From Berberis thunbergii (Eukaryota > Streptophyta > Magnoliopsida > Ranunculales > Berberidaceae): DNA of 64,000 nt. The position numbers and the translations under genes were made by a program. Positions within the stretch are counted from its first letter, which is position 1. Every line of letters starts with the position of its first letter. Under the pieces are notes generated by a model. The model ran no database searches, was not told the DNA's origin, and saw only the letters and a list, made by a program, of their open reading frames with translations. Positions 1 to 18,975 of this stretch are shown in pieces. The DNA lies in assembly GCA_003290165.1 (NCBI GenBank), contig QNQO01000819.1, positions 434,001 to 498,000 of the forward strand, read 5' to 3'.

Positions 1-154
1 TAGGGGGAAAGTATCTGTTAATACTCTAGTAGAAGAAGTGAGAGCAGTCTTAGTTTTCATTCATCTGCCAATAAATGTGCAAAAATTCAAACTGTTTTTC
101 ATCCGGTACCCATGTGATATTGGGATTTAAAACAATAAAAAACAAAAAACCTAA

Positions 155-401
155 CGGTGTATTTGATTTTTTTTTTCCATGGAAACCCATGAAAATAGTT
201 GACAGATGACGAAGATAGCCATGTTTTTTGAATTTTTTATGGAAAAGTTTTCTTAGGCCCCCTTAAGAGTGTTTTTTTTTCCATGATTTTGAGAGAAGAT
301 CAGTGGTGGGAGGTCACAAATTTCACGCACTCCCCTCTCTTCTCTTTCATAATCTCTCCACTAGTAAGTTTTTCCATGGAAAACAAAAATCAAACACACC
401 C
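155..401. mobile_element. PIF/Harbinger (Tourist-like) MITE in an F2KP intron
   Basis: The ends are inverted: left GGTGTATTTGATTTTT followed by CCATGG, right CCATGG then AAAATCAAACACACC. The flanks are TAA on the left and CAA on the right, close to the 3-bp TWA target duplication of this superfamily. The element has no coding capacity. It shares terminal sequence with the elements at 3028-3146 and 24492-24819. Confidence 0.6.
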
Positions 402-806
402 CAAGTGGTCAAGAATAGCAATGACATAATATAAAGGCAAGGGAGTTGAAAACACACTAATACTCCTGCAGAAAACACATGGTCCACATAAGTAAGTTAT
501 CGTTGTTCTTTCAGGTCAACTCCAACACATGTTAATATCATTTTGTTGTATTGCTGTGCTAACTTGACTCTTTTCTATATGATGAAACTCGCGTGAACAT
601 ATGATCTGGGCAAAGTAGTAGCTTTAATTTCAAAAGAAAAAAATGGAAATGGGGGTGGATCAAAATTGAGTCATAATATGGAAGCAATGAAACAATATTG
701 TAAACATATCTTTTTACACTTATTTGTATTACAAGATATTAGACATTGATTTAACAGAATAAGCAGAACAGTTAAAGCATGTTCAGAAATAAGTATATCA
801 ACATAC

Positions 807-9332
<8,526 letters not shown>

Positions 9333-9660
9333 TTCGTGTGGAGTGTTTGTTCGCTGAAAAATACTGTTTTACGTTAGGGTTTATGTTGGGGAGAGCAAAG
9401 AGTCGAGAGAGTTTTGTTGTCCACCAATTGTTTGAATAAATGATTCTGTATAGATAGATAGAGAGATTGAAAGAGACGAGAGAGAGGTAAAGCTTTGGAG
9501 TTGATGTCGGGGTTGCGTTGGGGATAAAAAGAGAGATGGAGATAGAGTTGAAGAGAAGCTACAGGTGAAGATCGTGTACTCTCTCCGGGTCCCTCGTAAT
9601 ATCTCTTCCCACGCCATCTGGGATGGGAGCGGATTTTTATGCCACGCTGCAAAAACGTTT
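9333..9660 (-). promoter_or_regulatory. 5' leader and proximal upstream region of F2KP
   Basis: Read on the minus strand, this stretch is CT-rich (runs of ctctctc near 9450-9490), as is common for plant 5' leaders. It has no recognisable coding. It is conserved in the partial duplicate at 11.0-11.98 kb, so the duplication carried leader as well as the first exons. The transcription start cannot be placed from sequence alone. Confidence 0.5.
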
Positions 9661-10650
9661 TCTTACGTTATTTTAGTGATTGAGTGTGACTGAAAGACAT
9701 TTCACTCCACTTTTATGTTTCTAGATATACCGGATATCGTGACTTTCTCCACCTTTACCTTTTCTTCCCTCTCCAAGTGAGCTTCACCATCTCGCCCCAC
9801 CACTTTCGATCTCACCACCATGCCCTGCCATCACCAATTGTTCTTTCTCATTTTTCTTTCTTTTTTATTATATATTTTTTTTTCTCTCTCTCTCTTTTTT
9901 AGTCCCCCCCTCCCCCAGTTCCAGTATTTTCTTCCTTTTTTTATTTTTTTTCTTCTCCCCTCTTCTTTTTCTTTTCTCCCTCCTCTCTTCCATTCCTTAA
10001 TTTTCCTTTCTTCTACTGTTATGTTTTCTCATTCGCCCTCGCGGAGCTCCTCATGCAGAGTGTGAATTTTCTACTCACAGGAACCTCGATGAGGGACAAT
10101 TTTTTGGCTTCGCAGAAGTTCCAACTTGTAGAGAAACTCCGCAGAGGCAAAGGAAAAAAAAAGGGAGAAAATAAGAAGATGAAAAAAAGATAGGAAAATA
10201 ATAAGAAGAAGACAAGAGAAAGAAAAAGTGATAATGAGATAAGAATAAACAAATAGATAAGATAAGAGAATAAAAAAAAACAGATAAGAAGATGAAGACA
10301 TAAATGAAAAGAGAAGAAGAATAAGATTGAGAAAAAAAAATAACATAGAATAAAAGACAGAAAAAAAAATGAATAAGAATAAGAAATAAATAAAGAATAA
10401 AATAAGAAAAACATGTCAGATAATAGAATAAGAAGAAAATAACAGAATGATAAGAAAAAAAATTAAAAAATAAATAAGAGAACAAGCAGGTGGAAGCTGA
10501 AGTGTCATTCGACGGATGCTCGGTGAGGCTGGCGGTGGTGGTGTTTGATGGATAATATAGTGAGAAAGGCAATTATAGTTTTTATATTGGTGGTTTTATT
10601 AGCGGGTGGTGATATCCTTCAGAAATGTGGTGGTGTCTTTCGAAAAGTAG
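9661..10650. other. Non-coding: pyrimidine tract followed by purine tract
   Basis: The plus strand is almost pure C/T at 9836-10012 and almost pure A/G at 10141-10480. Each tract is flanked on its outer side by CACCAC-like or GGTGGTG-like sequence, so the whole resembles a large, imperfect inverted repeat. Long open frames in both tracts encode only low-complexity Phe/Leu/Ser or Lys/Arg protein. No gene is supported here. Confidence 0.6.
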
Positions 10651-10656
10651 GGCACG

Positions 10657-11985
10657 ACGCTTAGTTCCCACGTTGAAGTGGATTTGCGTTCCATAAAAAA
10701 CTATCAATGAGAATCCAAAAACTAAGAATTAGAACCGAAACCACAACAAAAAGTCAATAAATCAAGAATTGTTGAGGGTTAAGGGACTGCACAATTTTGA
10801 AAGGGTCCCAATAACCAACGAAGGGAACAAAACCATAAACTTTACGGACGAGGTCGTATTTGAGCTTGTAATTCTTCATTTTCAATGACATGTAATGTGA
10901 CCACTTGCGTGGTCTTTTCTATCATCTCTATTATCGCCATGAGAGCCGTTTGTGCTCCTCAAAGCACTTGTTCCCATTTCACCTGCATGGTCTTATTGTC
11001 TTTTCCACTATCACCATGAGAATTGTCTGTGCTCCTCGAAGCACCTGTTCCCATTTCATTTCGTGTGGATTGTTGTTTTTCACTTAAAATGTTGTTTTTA
11101 TGGTAGGGTTTTGTTGGGGAGAGTTTGAGCTAGTTTTGGTGTCCACCAATTGTGTCACGACCTGATCCACAAAGTACTATATTGTCCGCTTTTGATTCAA
11201 GGCCCGCACGACTTTAAAACGCGTAATACTCTATAAATTCAAACTCTTACATATATAATACATCACCCTCCTACACCCAGGTGATGTGAGACTATGATCT
11301 CCCATTTGCAGCTTGCCAACCTTTTTGATATCCATAGGCTATTGGGCTTCTCCCTCACCCTCCCCTGCAGGTCCACTCACATAAGGGCATCACAGCTCAA
11401 AGTGGACAATATAGTACTTCGTGGATCGGGTCGTAACAAAATGATATTAGAGCCTGACCCAATCGAAAGTGTGCTAATGAGGACATTGGGCTCTCAAGGG
11501 GGTGGATTGTGATACCCTTGTGCGGGCAGACCTGATGGGGAGGGTGAGGGAGAAGCCCAATAGCCCATGGATCCCAAAATGGTTGGCAAACTACAAAGGA
11601 GATATCATAATCTCACATCGTCTAAGTGTGGGAGAGTGATGTACTATATATGTACAAGTTTGAATTACAAAGTATACACCTTTTTAAGTTGTGCTGGCCC
11701 TTGGGCCCAAAGCGGACAATATAGTACTCTGTGGATTGGGTCGCGACAAATGTTTGAATAAATGATAGATACAAGATTGAAATATACGAGCGAGAGAGGG
11801 GCAAAACTTTGAAATTAATGTCGTGGTTGAGTTGGGGGTAAAAAGGGAAATGGATAAATAGAGTTGAAAATATGCTATAGGTAAAACTCTTGTATTCTCT
11901 TTGGGTAGCTCGTAATATCTCTTCCTGCGCTATCTGGGTGGGGGCAAATTTGTATGCCACGTGGTAACATTTTTCTTATTGCCCA
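10657..11985 (-). pseudogene. Duplicated 5' end of F2KP (exon 1, part of exon 2, leader)
   Basis: The stretch aligns closely with 9001-9660 of the functional gene: the end of exon 2 and intron 1 near 10660-10800, exon 1 at 10800-11060, then the leader to about 11975. It lacks all downstream exons. Exon 1 has an extra local duplication, because the segment encoding MGTGAS appears twice (near 10970 and 11055). A TRIM-type insertion (11153-11748) splits the leader. It is a same-orientation partial copy sitting 1.6 kb upstream of the real start, so it could still supply promoter sequence; that is inference. Confidence 0.85.
11153..11748 (+). mobile_element. Rearranged TRIM-type insertion with inverted ends
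   Basis: The insertion starts TGTCACGACCTGATCC and ends GGATTGGGTCGCGACA, an inverted pair about 40 bp long. Inside are an LTR end (GGATCGGGTCGTAACA), a degenerate primer-binding site (ATATTAGAGCCTGACC, near 11440), a purine tract (CAAGGGGGTGGAT, near 11500) and a 3' LTR starting TGTGATACCC. It therefore looks like a plus-strand TRIM whose 5' LTR was replaced by, or fused to, an inverted LTR. The family matches the element at 36649-37293. The pre-insertion site survives in the functional F2KP leader (near 9418-9440), which proves insertion here. Confidence 0.7.
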
Positions 11986-12471
11986 AGGTTAGTAACTTTT
12001 TCGCACACAAATTTTTGTTATTTTCCAGGTGAGAGCTGCTATGTATATCCATGTTTTCCTCTTAGTTGTATTGTCAGACTTGTTGGCCTAGTGACACCAC
12101 TTTTCGCCTTATACCATCCGGAGAAAAAAAAATATATATTTATATAGGGTTGAACAAAAAATGACTAAATCGATTGAATCGGTTTTAGGATCGGTTGTGT
12201 TTAGAATATTCGAAATCGATATGGTTAATATGGTTTCGATTTCTAAGTGATTTTAATCGACAAAAGTGAAACCAACCTGATGTATGTAAAAATATGGTTT
12301 GATTTAATCGGTCGGTTCAATTTGCAATTTTATGTAAATTAAGATCGTCTGGGTTTAAAATTTTGAAATCGATAAAGTCAGTTCGATTTTTCAACCTTAA
12401 CATATCTAATATTCATGCGAGTTTCACAAAAAAAAAACTTTTGTCTTTATTGGTTAAACACAATTTCAACC

Positions 12472-12508
<37 letters not shown>

Positions 12509-13560
12509 CGTCCATTGCTCTATTTCGGACCATTTTTAAATCTTATTGCACGATTTGAGTGTTTGAATGTGATTTGGAAACTTATTTACTTTAATGTTGT
12601 TTAAGTGTGTTTTGGAAGGTTGAAAATGAAACCTTACAGATGATGTTTGTAGATAAACTTGAAATGAAGCCTTTTTGTGGGCTCTTAAGGTTTTCCAAAC
12701 AACTTGAAGTAGGGGTTTAGCGAAGATGGAGAGGTTGTTTGAAGATTCGGGAAATTTGTTGAAAACCACATATATTTTCAAGTTTGTAAGCTTTTAATGT
12801 ACTAAAAAAATTATCCAAATCAAGTAACGAACTTGAGAAATCAATAAAATGAGTTAACGAAGTAAAAAAAAAAGGGTGGGAATGGAGATTCAAGGAGCTA
12901 TGATTTTCTAGTGAAGCTTGTCTAATTATATTTTTTTTTGTTATTTTTAATTTTTTCTGGCAAGTAGTACAAAGAGGAAATTTCAAATTTTTTAGAGATT
13001 TTTTCTTAGATATGCATCTCTCGTAGGGAGCCCAACCTTAAATTAAGGATGAACTTATTTGAGGTTAAGGGTGGGTGTGGCTCTCCAATGGGCAATTAAA
13101 AAAACACCTTTAAAAAATTATTAAATTATTTTTGAGCAGCAAACGACCATATTTTTCCCCGACTATATGAGTTTTCAAGCCAATATTTATTTGTCAACAT
13201 CCAAGTCTCGTATTTTGATTAATCTATGTTATCTATTTTATTCACTCTTTGTATGCGTTTGTCAAATTTCTTTAAACCGATATTTAAGTTACGTTTGTGT
13301 TGTGCATATATACATTATTTTACAACAACACATTTTAACATTTTATTCTAGGGTTGAAAATTGAACTAACTATTTTCGGTTTCAAAATTTTTCAACTGAA
13401 ACTGAAACTGAATATATAAAAAATTGAACCGAAACCACCAACCATATTGGTTTCAAATTTAAGTAAACCGAAAATCAAACTGACCATCTAAAATGTTACT
13501 AAAAGTGAATCGATCAACTAAATTAAATATATTGCATTATTTTTACATATAATATATATA
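11986..13560. other. Intergenic, AT-rich, with degenerate CGGTT-type repeats
   Basis: No gene was recognised. There is an (AT)n microsatellite at about 12479-12506. Stretches at about 12148-12400 and 13355-13530 are rich in variants of AATCGGTTT and AACCGAAA. The first begins GGGTTGAAC and ends TTTTTCAACC in inverted fashion, so both may be decayed relatives of the CGGTT-rich element at 23636-24163. Confidence 0.5.
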
Positions 13561-13656
13561 TATACTAGGGTATTCCCCGCGCGTTCGATTTTTACAGTGG
13601 TACAAAGAAGAGGGTGTGAGCGCAAGAATTTACCCTGCAACCCGACCCGTTTATGA

Positions 13657-13689
13657 TTAGGGTTTAGAAATTCAATTCAGATATAAATA
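13657..13689 (+). promoter_or_regulatory. Telo-box and TATA box of RPL41
   Basis: TTAGGGTTT (complement AAACCCTAA, the plant telo-box typical of ribosomal protein promoters) is at 13657-13665, and TATAAATA is at 13682-13689. They lie about 100-130 bp upstream of the RPL41 ATG. The spacing and motif pair are what is expected for a translation-machinery gene. Confidence 0.65.
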
Positions 13690-13785
13690 CATAGCTATCC
13701 CCTCGCGTTCCATTTTCATCTCGGTCGCTCGCTCGCTCTAGGGTTTTGCAGGGAGGAAGCGAGAAGGTCCCGTTGCATCTTCATA

Positions 13786-13970
13786 ATGAGGGCTAAGGTT
13801 CGTCATCCACTCTCTTCTTCATCAGCATTTCGATATCTCCGTTGTTGTAGTGTTTCTAACATCGCTATTGATTCATTTTTTGATTTCGTTTTGATATTTT
13901 GCAGTGGAAGAAGAAGCGCATGAGGAGGTTGAAGAGGAAGCGCCGAAAGATGAGGCAGAGATCCAAGTAG
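13786..13970 (+). CDS. RPL41: 60S ribosomal protein L41 (eL41), two exons
   Basis: Exon 1 (13786-13797) encodes MRAK. A GT-AG intron of 107 bp follows, and exon 2 (13905-13970) encodes 21 residues ending in KMRQRSK and a TAG stop. The 25-residue product, almost entirely Lys and Arg with WKKKRMRRLKRKRRK, is the length and composition of eL41, the shortest ribosomal protein of the large subunit. Exon 1 ends exactly at a codon boundary. A telo-box and TATA box precede it. The gene has no disruption and looks functional. Gene finders easily miss it because of its size. Confidence 0.95.
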
Positions 13971-14270
13971 AGAGCTGGGAGATGCAAGGTCTGTTGCTGC
14001 TGCTGCACTTTCGGGTTCGCTTAATGGAGTCGTTCGTTTTTTTTATTATGTTCTGTTTTTGTTTTACTAGTTAAAGCAATTGAATCATATAGTGGATGTA
14101 GAAGTATTTTTGTTCTGAGATTTCAAGTTTTGAACCTTTAATGGTCAAGAGATTTTCTGGATATCATCTTGTTCTTGATACTCTTATATTTCCACTCCCT
14201 AATTGACTTGATTTTTCTATATCTTTGTTTGTAAATTTCGGGTTTATGTTTATGTATATATCTTCGTGTT

Positions 14271-14420
14271 GTTGATGGCCTTATGTGCTGATTATAGTGC
14301 AGGTAATGTTTATCTCTCGTATTGTTGATGGCCTTATGTGCTGTATTGTAGTGTAGGTAATGTTTATCTATCGTATTGTTGATGGTCTTATGTGCTGTAT
14401 TATAGCGTAGGTATTTTCGT
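14271..14420. repeat. Tandem repeat, about 53-54 bp unit, three copies
   Basis: Units start at 14271, 14324 and 14378 with GTTGATGGCCTTATGTGCTG or a one-base variant, followed by GTAATGTTTATC in the first two. The third copy is partial. It lies downstream of RPL41. Confidence 0.85.
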
Positions 14421-14914
14421 GCCAATTCTTTAGACAAAATAGTCCGCACTTAGCAAGCCAATCCATTTTGTGGGATATTTTGGGTATGAGAGAAGATTAT
14501 TAGATGCCGATATTGTGTTTTAAAGGTTTAATCTTCAGTTTGTTAGGAATTGTCTTTTGAAATAATTTTATGGATTTATGTTGAATGTGTGTCTTTGATT
14601 GTTCTTTGTGGATGTTATCTAAGCTAGATTTTATGTGATTGATCCAGGGGGTAGGATTTGTCTTCTGTGGATGACAATGATGAGAGAACGGATTGTCGAA
14701 GATATATGAGTGGTCGAACCATTTGGACTTTATCATTATTATGTTCTGGGGTTGTTATTGGTTAAATAGTATGTGTTGTAGGTGATGATACTCAAATGTG
14801 AGTTTTTTATGGGCATATTAGTTGATCTTGGTCAGTTGTTGAATGGTGACTTGGGTTTGGTGCTTCATTGTTTCAAAAGCATTGTTCATACTTTGTCTAC
14901 AATTGTTACGTTAC

Positions 14915-15282
14915 CTCCCCATCATTGTGTTTCTGTTCCCCCATTGTTCATACACTGTTCTATTTATTATTTGTGATAATTTTGATTATCTTGCACTATT
15001 TGATTGATGTCTTAGTTTTAAAGTAAGAATCCTTAATTTTCTCATTTTGTTGGACTGTGCGATTGAGTTTATGTTTGGTTAGATGTGAGGGATGGGAACT
15101 CCCCATCATTGTGTTTCTGTTCCCCCATTGTTCATACACTGTTCTATTTATTATTTGTGATAGTTTTGATTATCTTGCACTATTTGATTGATGTCTTAGT
15201 TTTAAAGTAAGAATCCTTCATTTTCTCATTTTGTTGACTGTGCGATTTAGTTTTATGTTGGTTAGATGTGAGGGGTGGGAAC
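14915..15282. repeat. Tandem duplication, 184-bp unit, two copies
   Basis: Segment 14915-15098 is repeated at 15099-15282 with a few substitutions. Both copies begin CTCCCCATCATTGTG and end near GGATGGGAA or GGGTGGGAAC. It is a recent local duplication in non-coding DNA. Confidence 0.9.
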
Positions 15283-16022
15283 AAGGGTGACCCCTCAAAA
15301 TTAGCAAATCACCTGTTTTTATTTATGTTGAAGTCCATTGAGTTTTTTAGTCATAGTTGCAATAAATATCATTTGGTGATGGGTCACAAAACTTCCCATA
15401 TTAGAACCTTACTAATTGTCTTCCGTTTGCTCATCTTGTTAGTTTTAATTTTCTTGGATATGAGTGTGTTCTATAACTATTAGCAAATTGCCTGTTTTCT
15501 CTAGAGATTAAAATGTGATTTTCTAGTGCAATTCTGTTTGTTTTGTGATTATGTGAGCAATATTGTAGTTATTTCAACATGTACTAGGAGGACGATGGTT
15601 CCAGAATTTTGTGATAGTAAGTACTTGCAGGGAGATGGTTTTATAATTCTGAGGTTAAACGTGCTGGGAGGGGATGTTGTTTAGAATTCTTTAGAGTTTA
15701 GATAAGCATCTAAATGCTATGTTGAAGCACAATTGCTGATAGCAGCCGGAATGCTTAATGTGGTGTGTGTAGTTGATATTTTTTTCCAATTTGTTGATCT
15801 TTAGACAGTTTTTGAGAAACTTAGTATCATTTTATACTTGTTTCACTTCCAAAGATTTGTATTTAAAACTATTTACACTTGTTACATGTTCTAAAGGCCG
15901 CAAAATATGATTGGCATCAACTGCTGGGTTTTGAAAGATTGTTAAGTGCATGTTTGATCTTTGAACACGAATTTTGATTCAAATTTTGGATTCCGTGATA
16001 TAATGTGTGAGGGTTTATGCTG

Positions 16023-16257
16023 CGAACAATTCTTAAGAGCCAGGCCAGATCAGTGCAGCACCAGGGGAGCCTCAATACCCTCCATCATCCTATTTTGTTC
16101 ATTTGTTCTTCATCTTTTGTTATTCATTTGTTCTTCTGTTCTTCTTCATTTTCTTCTTTTGTTCTTCATCTTCATCTATTTTCTTTATCTTCATCACGTT
16201 CTTGAGGCTCCCCTAGCGCTGACCTGTCGCTAGGGGCCTGGCTCTCGAGAATTGTTC
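16023..16257. mobile_element. Foldback MITE with 8-9-bp target duplication
   Basis: The ends GAACAATTCTTAAGAGCCAG and (as complement) GAACAATTCTCGAGAGCCAG are inverted, and the homology continues for about 55 bp to AGGGGAGCCTCAA. The centre is TTC-rich. The flanks repeat TTATGCTG (16015-16022 and 16258-16265), which fits hAT (8 bp) or Mutator (9 bp) insertion. It sits about 230 bp beyond the stop codon of the CHUP1-like gene, so it may lie in or near that gene's 3' end. Confidence 0.8.
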
Positions 16258-16364
16258 TTATGCTGGGCTGCACTTGATAAGCTACCACACTTCAATAGAA
16301 ACATCACCAGTGCACCTGTAAAGTTTCAGGATGAGCTTGTTTTGATATATTTACCTTTGAGCTT

Positions 16365-16414
16365 ACAGCTTATGTGGAGTGCTCAAGTTACAGCTTATGT
16401 GGAGTGCTCAAGTT
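16365..16414. repeat. 25-bp perfect tandem duplication
   Basis: ACAGCTTATGTGGAGTGCTC plus AAGTT occurs twice back to back at 16365 and 16390. It lies just beyond the stop codon of the CHUP1-like gene, in probable 3' UTR. Confidence 0.85.
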
Positions 16415-16484
16415 TTCGGTTGACAGTGCTAGCCAATTTGTGTTGTTTTGTAACTTCTGCCATGTTGTTCGTCATTTGTTATAT

Positions 16485-18975
16485 CTACCTTCGTAGTTCT
16501 TCAAATGCTTGCATAGCCTCTGAATCAAAGCCACCAGCGAACTGCAGTGGAGTCCTCGGTCAGGAAACCGATAGATTAATAGAAAGAGCTAGGTTGTGAG
16601 ATTGCCCGTCAGGCTCGACTTACCTGATGCACTCGAAAAGCAAATCGAGCTCCTTGAAGCACGAGGTCCTCTTTTTGCGAGCACCCTTTGGATTGTAATT
16701 CTTTTGTGATCCATGTCATGTACTCTTTGGCTAGATTCATTGAACTTAGCTTCAGCTGAATATGGAGAAACATTGTAAATGAACAAAGTTAAAGAGACTT
16801 TTATACTGTAAGTTGTGCACTTCAGTGGGAAAAGATGTGGTGCTTGCTGCTGTGTTTGTTACAATGTGATTAGCAGCTTGTGCAGACCATGTTTGTGCAT
16901 AACCAAGCATTTGCTTATGATGAAAGATGTTTGTTTTGGTGGTACTCGGATGAGATGGGTTTTCTGCTGCTGTGTTATATTTCCCATGTGATAATTGTAA
17001 CTGCATTGTCCAGTATGTTATGTATTATGTGGCATTAACATAGTGATACATTTCTGTGACCACTTGCCATGTTGATGCCTGTGAAACTGTGACCACTTGC
17101 CATGTTGATACCTGTGAAAACTGTGAACATTCGTGCCTCCTGAACTGCGGTTAGGTTATTCTAGCATGTGCCTGCCAAGTCACTTTGGAACATCTGCTAC
17201 TAGGGGCACCCATACTTATTTGATTATGCTTGGAAAAGGATGGCCCTGTTGAGTCAGTTTGGTTTCTAGGAACAGATACAAAGATTGTTACCTGGTCTTT
17301 ACTGGTTTCTTGTTTATTGATATGATCAAATGCGGTGACGGGATGTTATGTTATTGTGCATGTGTACCTTTCTTCTACTTCAATTATATTAAAGCTGCCT
17401 GCAGTTTGATACTTTGATATGTTTTGATCCATTTGTTATATATGAAAAATGGGGAAAACTCGCCGAAGTGTGGGTGCCCTAAGCAGGGAGGGGCCATGTT
17501 CTATCTTGTGGGTATGCCTAAAACACTAGTTGCATTTCTCAGGAGATTGAAATTTTATACACTGAATCAGCCTGGCTTCCTACAGGAATATACAAATGGA
17601 ATGCGTGTTATCATTTTTTGTACTTGTGTCTATTTTAGATATATTGTCTCATTTGCTCATGTGGATGATTGATCATTAAATGAAATTATCACTGATATTT
17701 ACCTGTCTGATCATGCCAGTCTCAAGCATCCACTCCCAAGGGATTCCATAGTCCCTGTATTTCTTGCTCAAAGAGTCTCGAGTCTTCTCGACATTGTGAA
17801 CGCTACGTTCCAATCTGCAGAATAGTATATAGATTAATGTCATATAAGGTCTAGGTGTCAAGAATCCCCGTTATAACTTACTCTTACCTGTCTTGCAAGG
17901 CTTGGATCCTCTTAAGAGAGATGCTAACAGGCTCTTTGGGGTAACCTGTGTAGGAAGAAATCTCAGTTTCCAAGTTCTTCAGATCTCTGTAGCTGAAAGA
18001 AGCTTCTCTCATCGCATCTGCTTTTCCCTCAGGCCACTGAGGGAAATGCTTGAGTACAGCTCTTTCGTCTACCAGGTATGACAATTTTCTATCCAGCCAT
18101 TTAACAAATACCTCCACATCTGAGATAGCTGTGTATGCTGAGTTTTCTACTTCTTTTGTCAAGTGCCTTATCATGTCCCCTTGTGTTTCAACATCTGACT
18201 TGATCTGCTCAGAATTCTATAGTTAGAGATGACACATTAAATGTAATCTATGAAACAATTTAAGGATGTTGAACTTGATACTTACAGCCATGAGATATCT
18301 CGAACGGTTCTCAATTTCTCCTATCATGTTCCTGGTATTTGTAGCTAATTGAACTCCTATAATGCTATTTCTGGTGTCAGTGTTTGTGTCCTTCCTTGTA
18401 AGCAAACGATAGAACTCCATAACCCCTGGAACCCGTCTGACTACGTTGGCAGATACAATTGCTGACTTTGATGGAGGTGGTGGTGGTGGAGGTGGAGGTG
18501 GAGGCAGCACTTTTTTAATAGTTCCCTGCTCTTGCAAAGCCCTGTTATTATTAGGAAGGGGAGGTGGCGCTGGCAGTCGAGAAAGTTTCTCCTTTTTCAT
18601 TACGCGCTCCTGTTCTGCAGAATCCGACTGTTTTGATGAGGGACTTTCTTCTTGGACATGGATCTGTGTCGCCTGTTTTTGTTGTGTTGTAATCATGTTG
18701 CTGATATGTGTGGTAACTGTGTCACTGATCTCCATAGAATTTGATAGCTTCTTTCGAAGAGATGATTTTCTTTCTAAAGTTTGTACTTTGAAAGAAGAAA
18801 CTTTGGCTTTCAGATGGGTCACTTCTTGCTTCAGTTGCGTGTTCTCCCTCTCAAGCGAAATATTTCTCTCTAGGGAGGCTTCAAGTTCTTTCTTGATGAA
18901 GCTGAGTTCGGTGTCGTCTTCCTTCCTTGGCATTCTTTTTTTTGTGCATGCAGGCTTATGAAACTGCAGGCTCAT
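16485..18975 (-). CDS. CHUP1-family protein (CHUP1/IPGA1-like), five exons, 439 aa
   Basis: Exons on the minus strand: 18975-18286, 18216-17888, 17814-17703, 16755-16624, 16541-16485. All have GT-AG borders and phases agree, giving 440 codons including a TAG stop. Residues about 22-75 form a Glu/Lys/Leu-rich coiled coil. A run of about 11 prolines lies near 158-168. Residues about 190-439 are the conserved CHUP1 C-terminal region, with GVMEFYRLLTRKD, AISDVEVFVKWLD, YRDYGIPWEWMLETGMI and FAFRVHQFAGGFD. CHUP1 itself binds actin and anchors chloroplasts, but this protein lacks its long N-terminus, so it is better matched to the short plant paralogues linked to the cytoskeleton (IPGA1 type). The exact paralogue is inference. 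Intron 3 is about 950 bp. No defects were seen. Confidence 0.9.
17054..17126. repeat. 33-bp tandem duplication in an intron of the CHUP1-like gene
   Basis: CTGTGACCACTTGCCATGTT followed by GATGCCTGTGAAA is repeated once with a G-to-A change. It lies within the intron 16756-17702. Confidence 0.8.

Larger units (their letters stand above)
13971..16022. other. RPL41 3' region and convergent intergenic space
   Basis: No coding was recognised. The stretch carries two local tandem repeats, listed separately. The RPL41 transcript probably ends in the first few hundred bases; no poly(A) signal could be chosen with confidence. Confidence 0.5.

Noticed and set aside
9820..10572. Several long open frames of 80-165 codons on both strands
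   Set aside because: They fall in the polypyrimidine and polypurine tracts and encode only Phe/Leu/Ser/Tyr-rich low-complexity sequence.
14271..15282. Tandem units considered as a CRISPR array
   Set aside because: Eukaryotic context, contiguous units without unique spacers, and only two or three copies each.
18446..18961. 171-codon open frame on the plus strand with a poly-Gly run
   Set aside because: It is antisense to exon 1 of the CHUP1-like gene; the Gly run is the complement of the polyproline codons.
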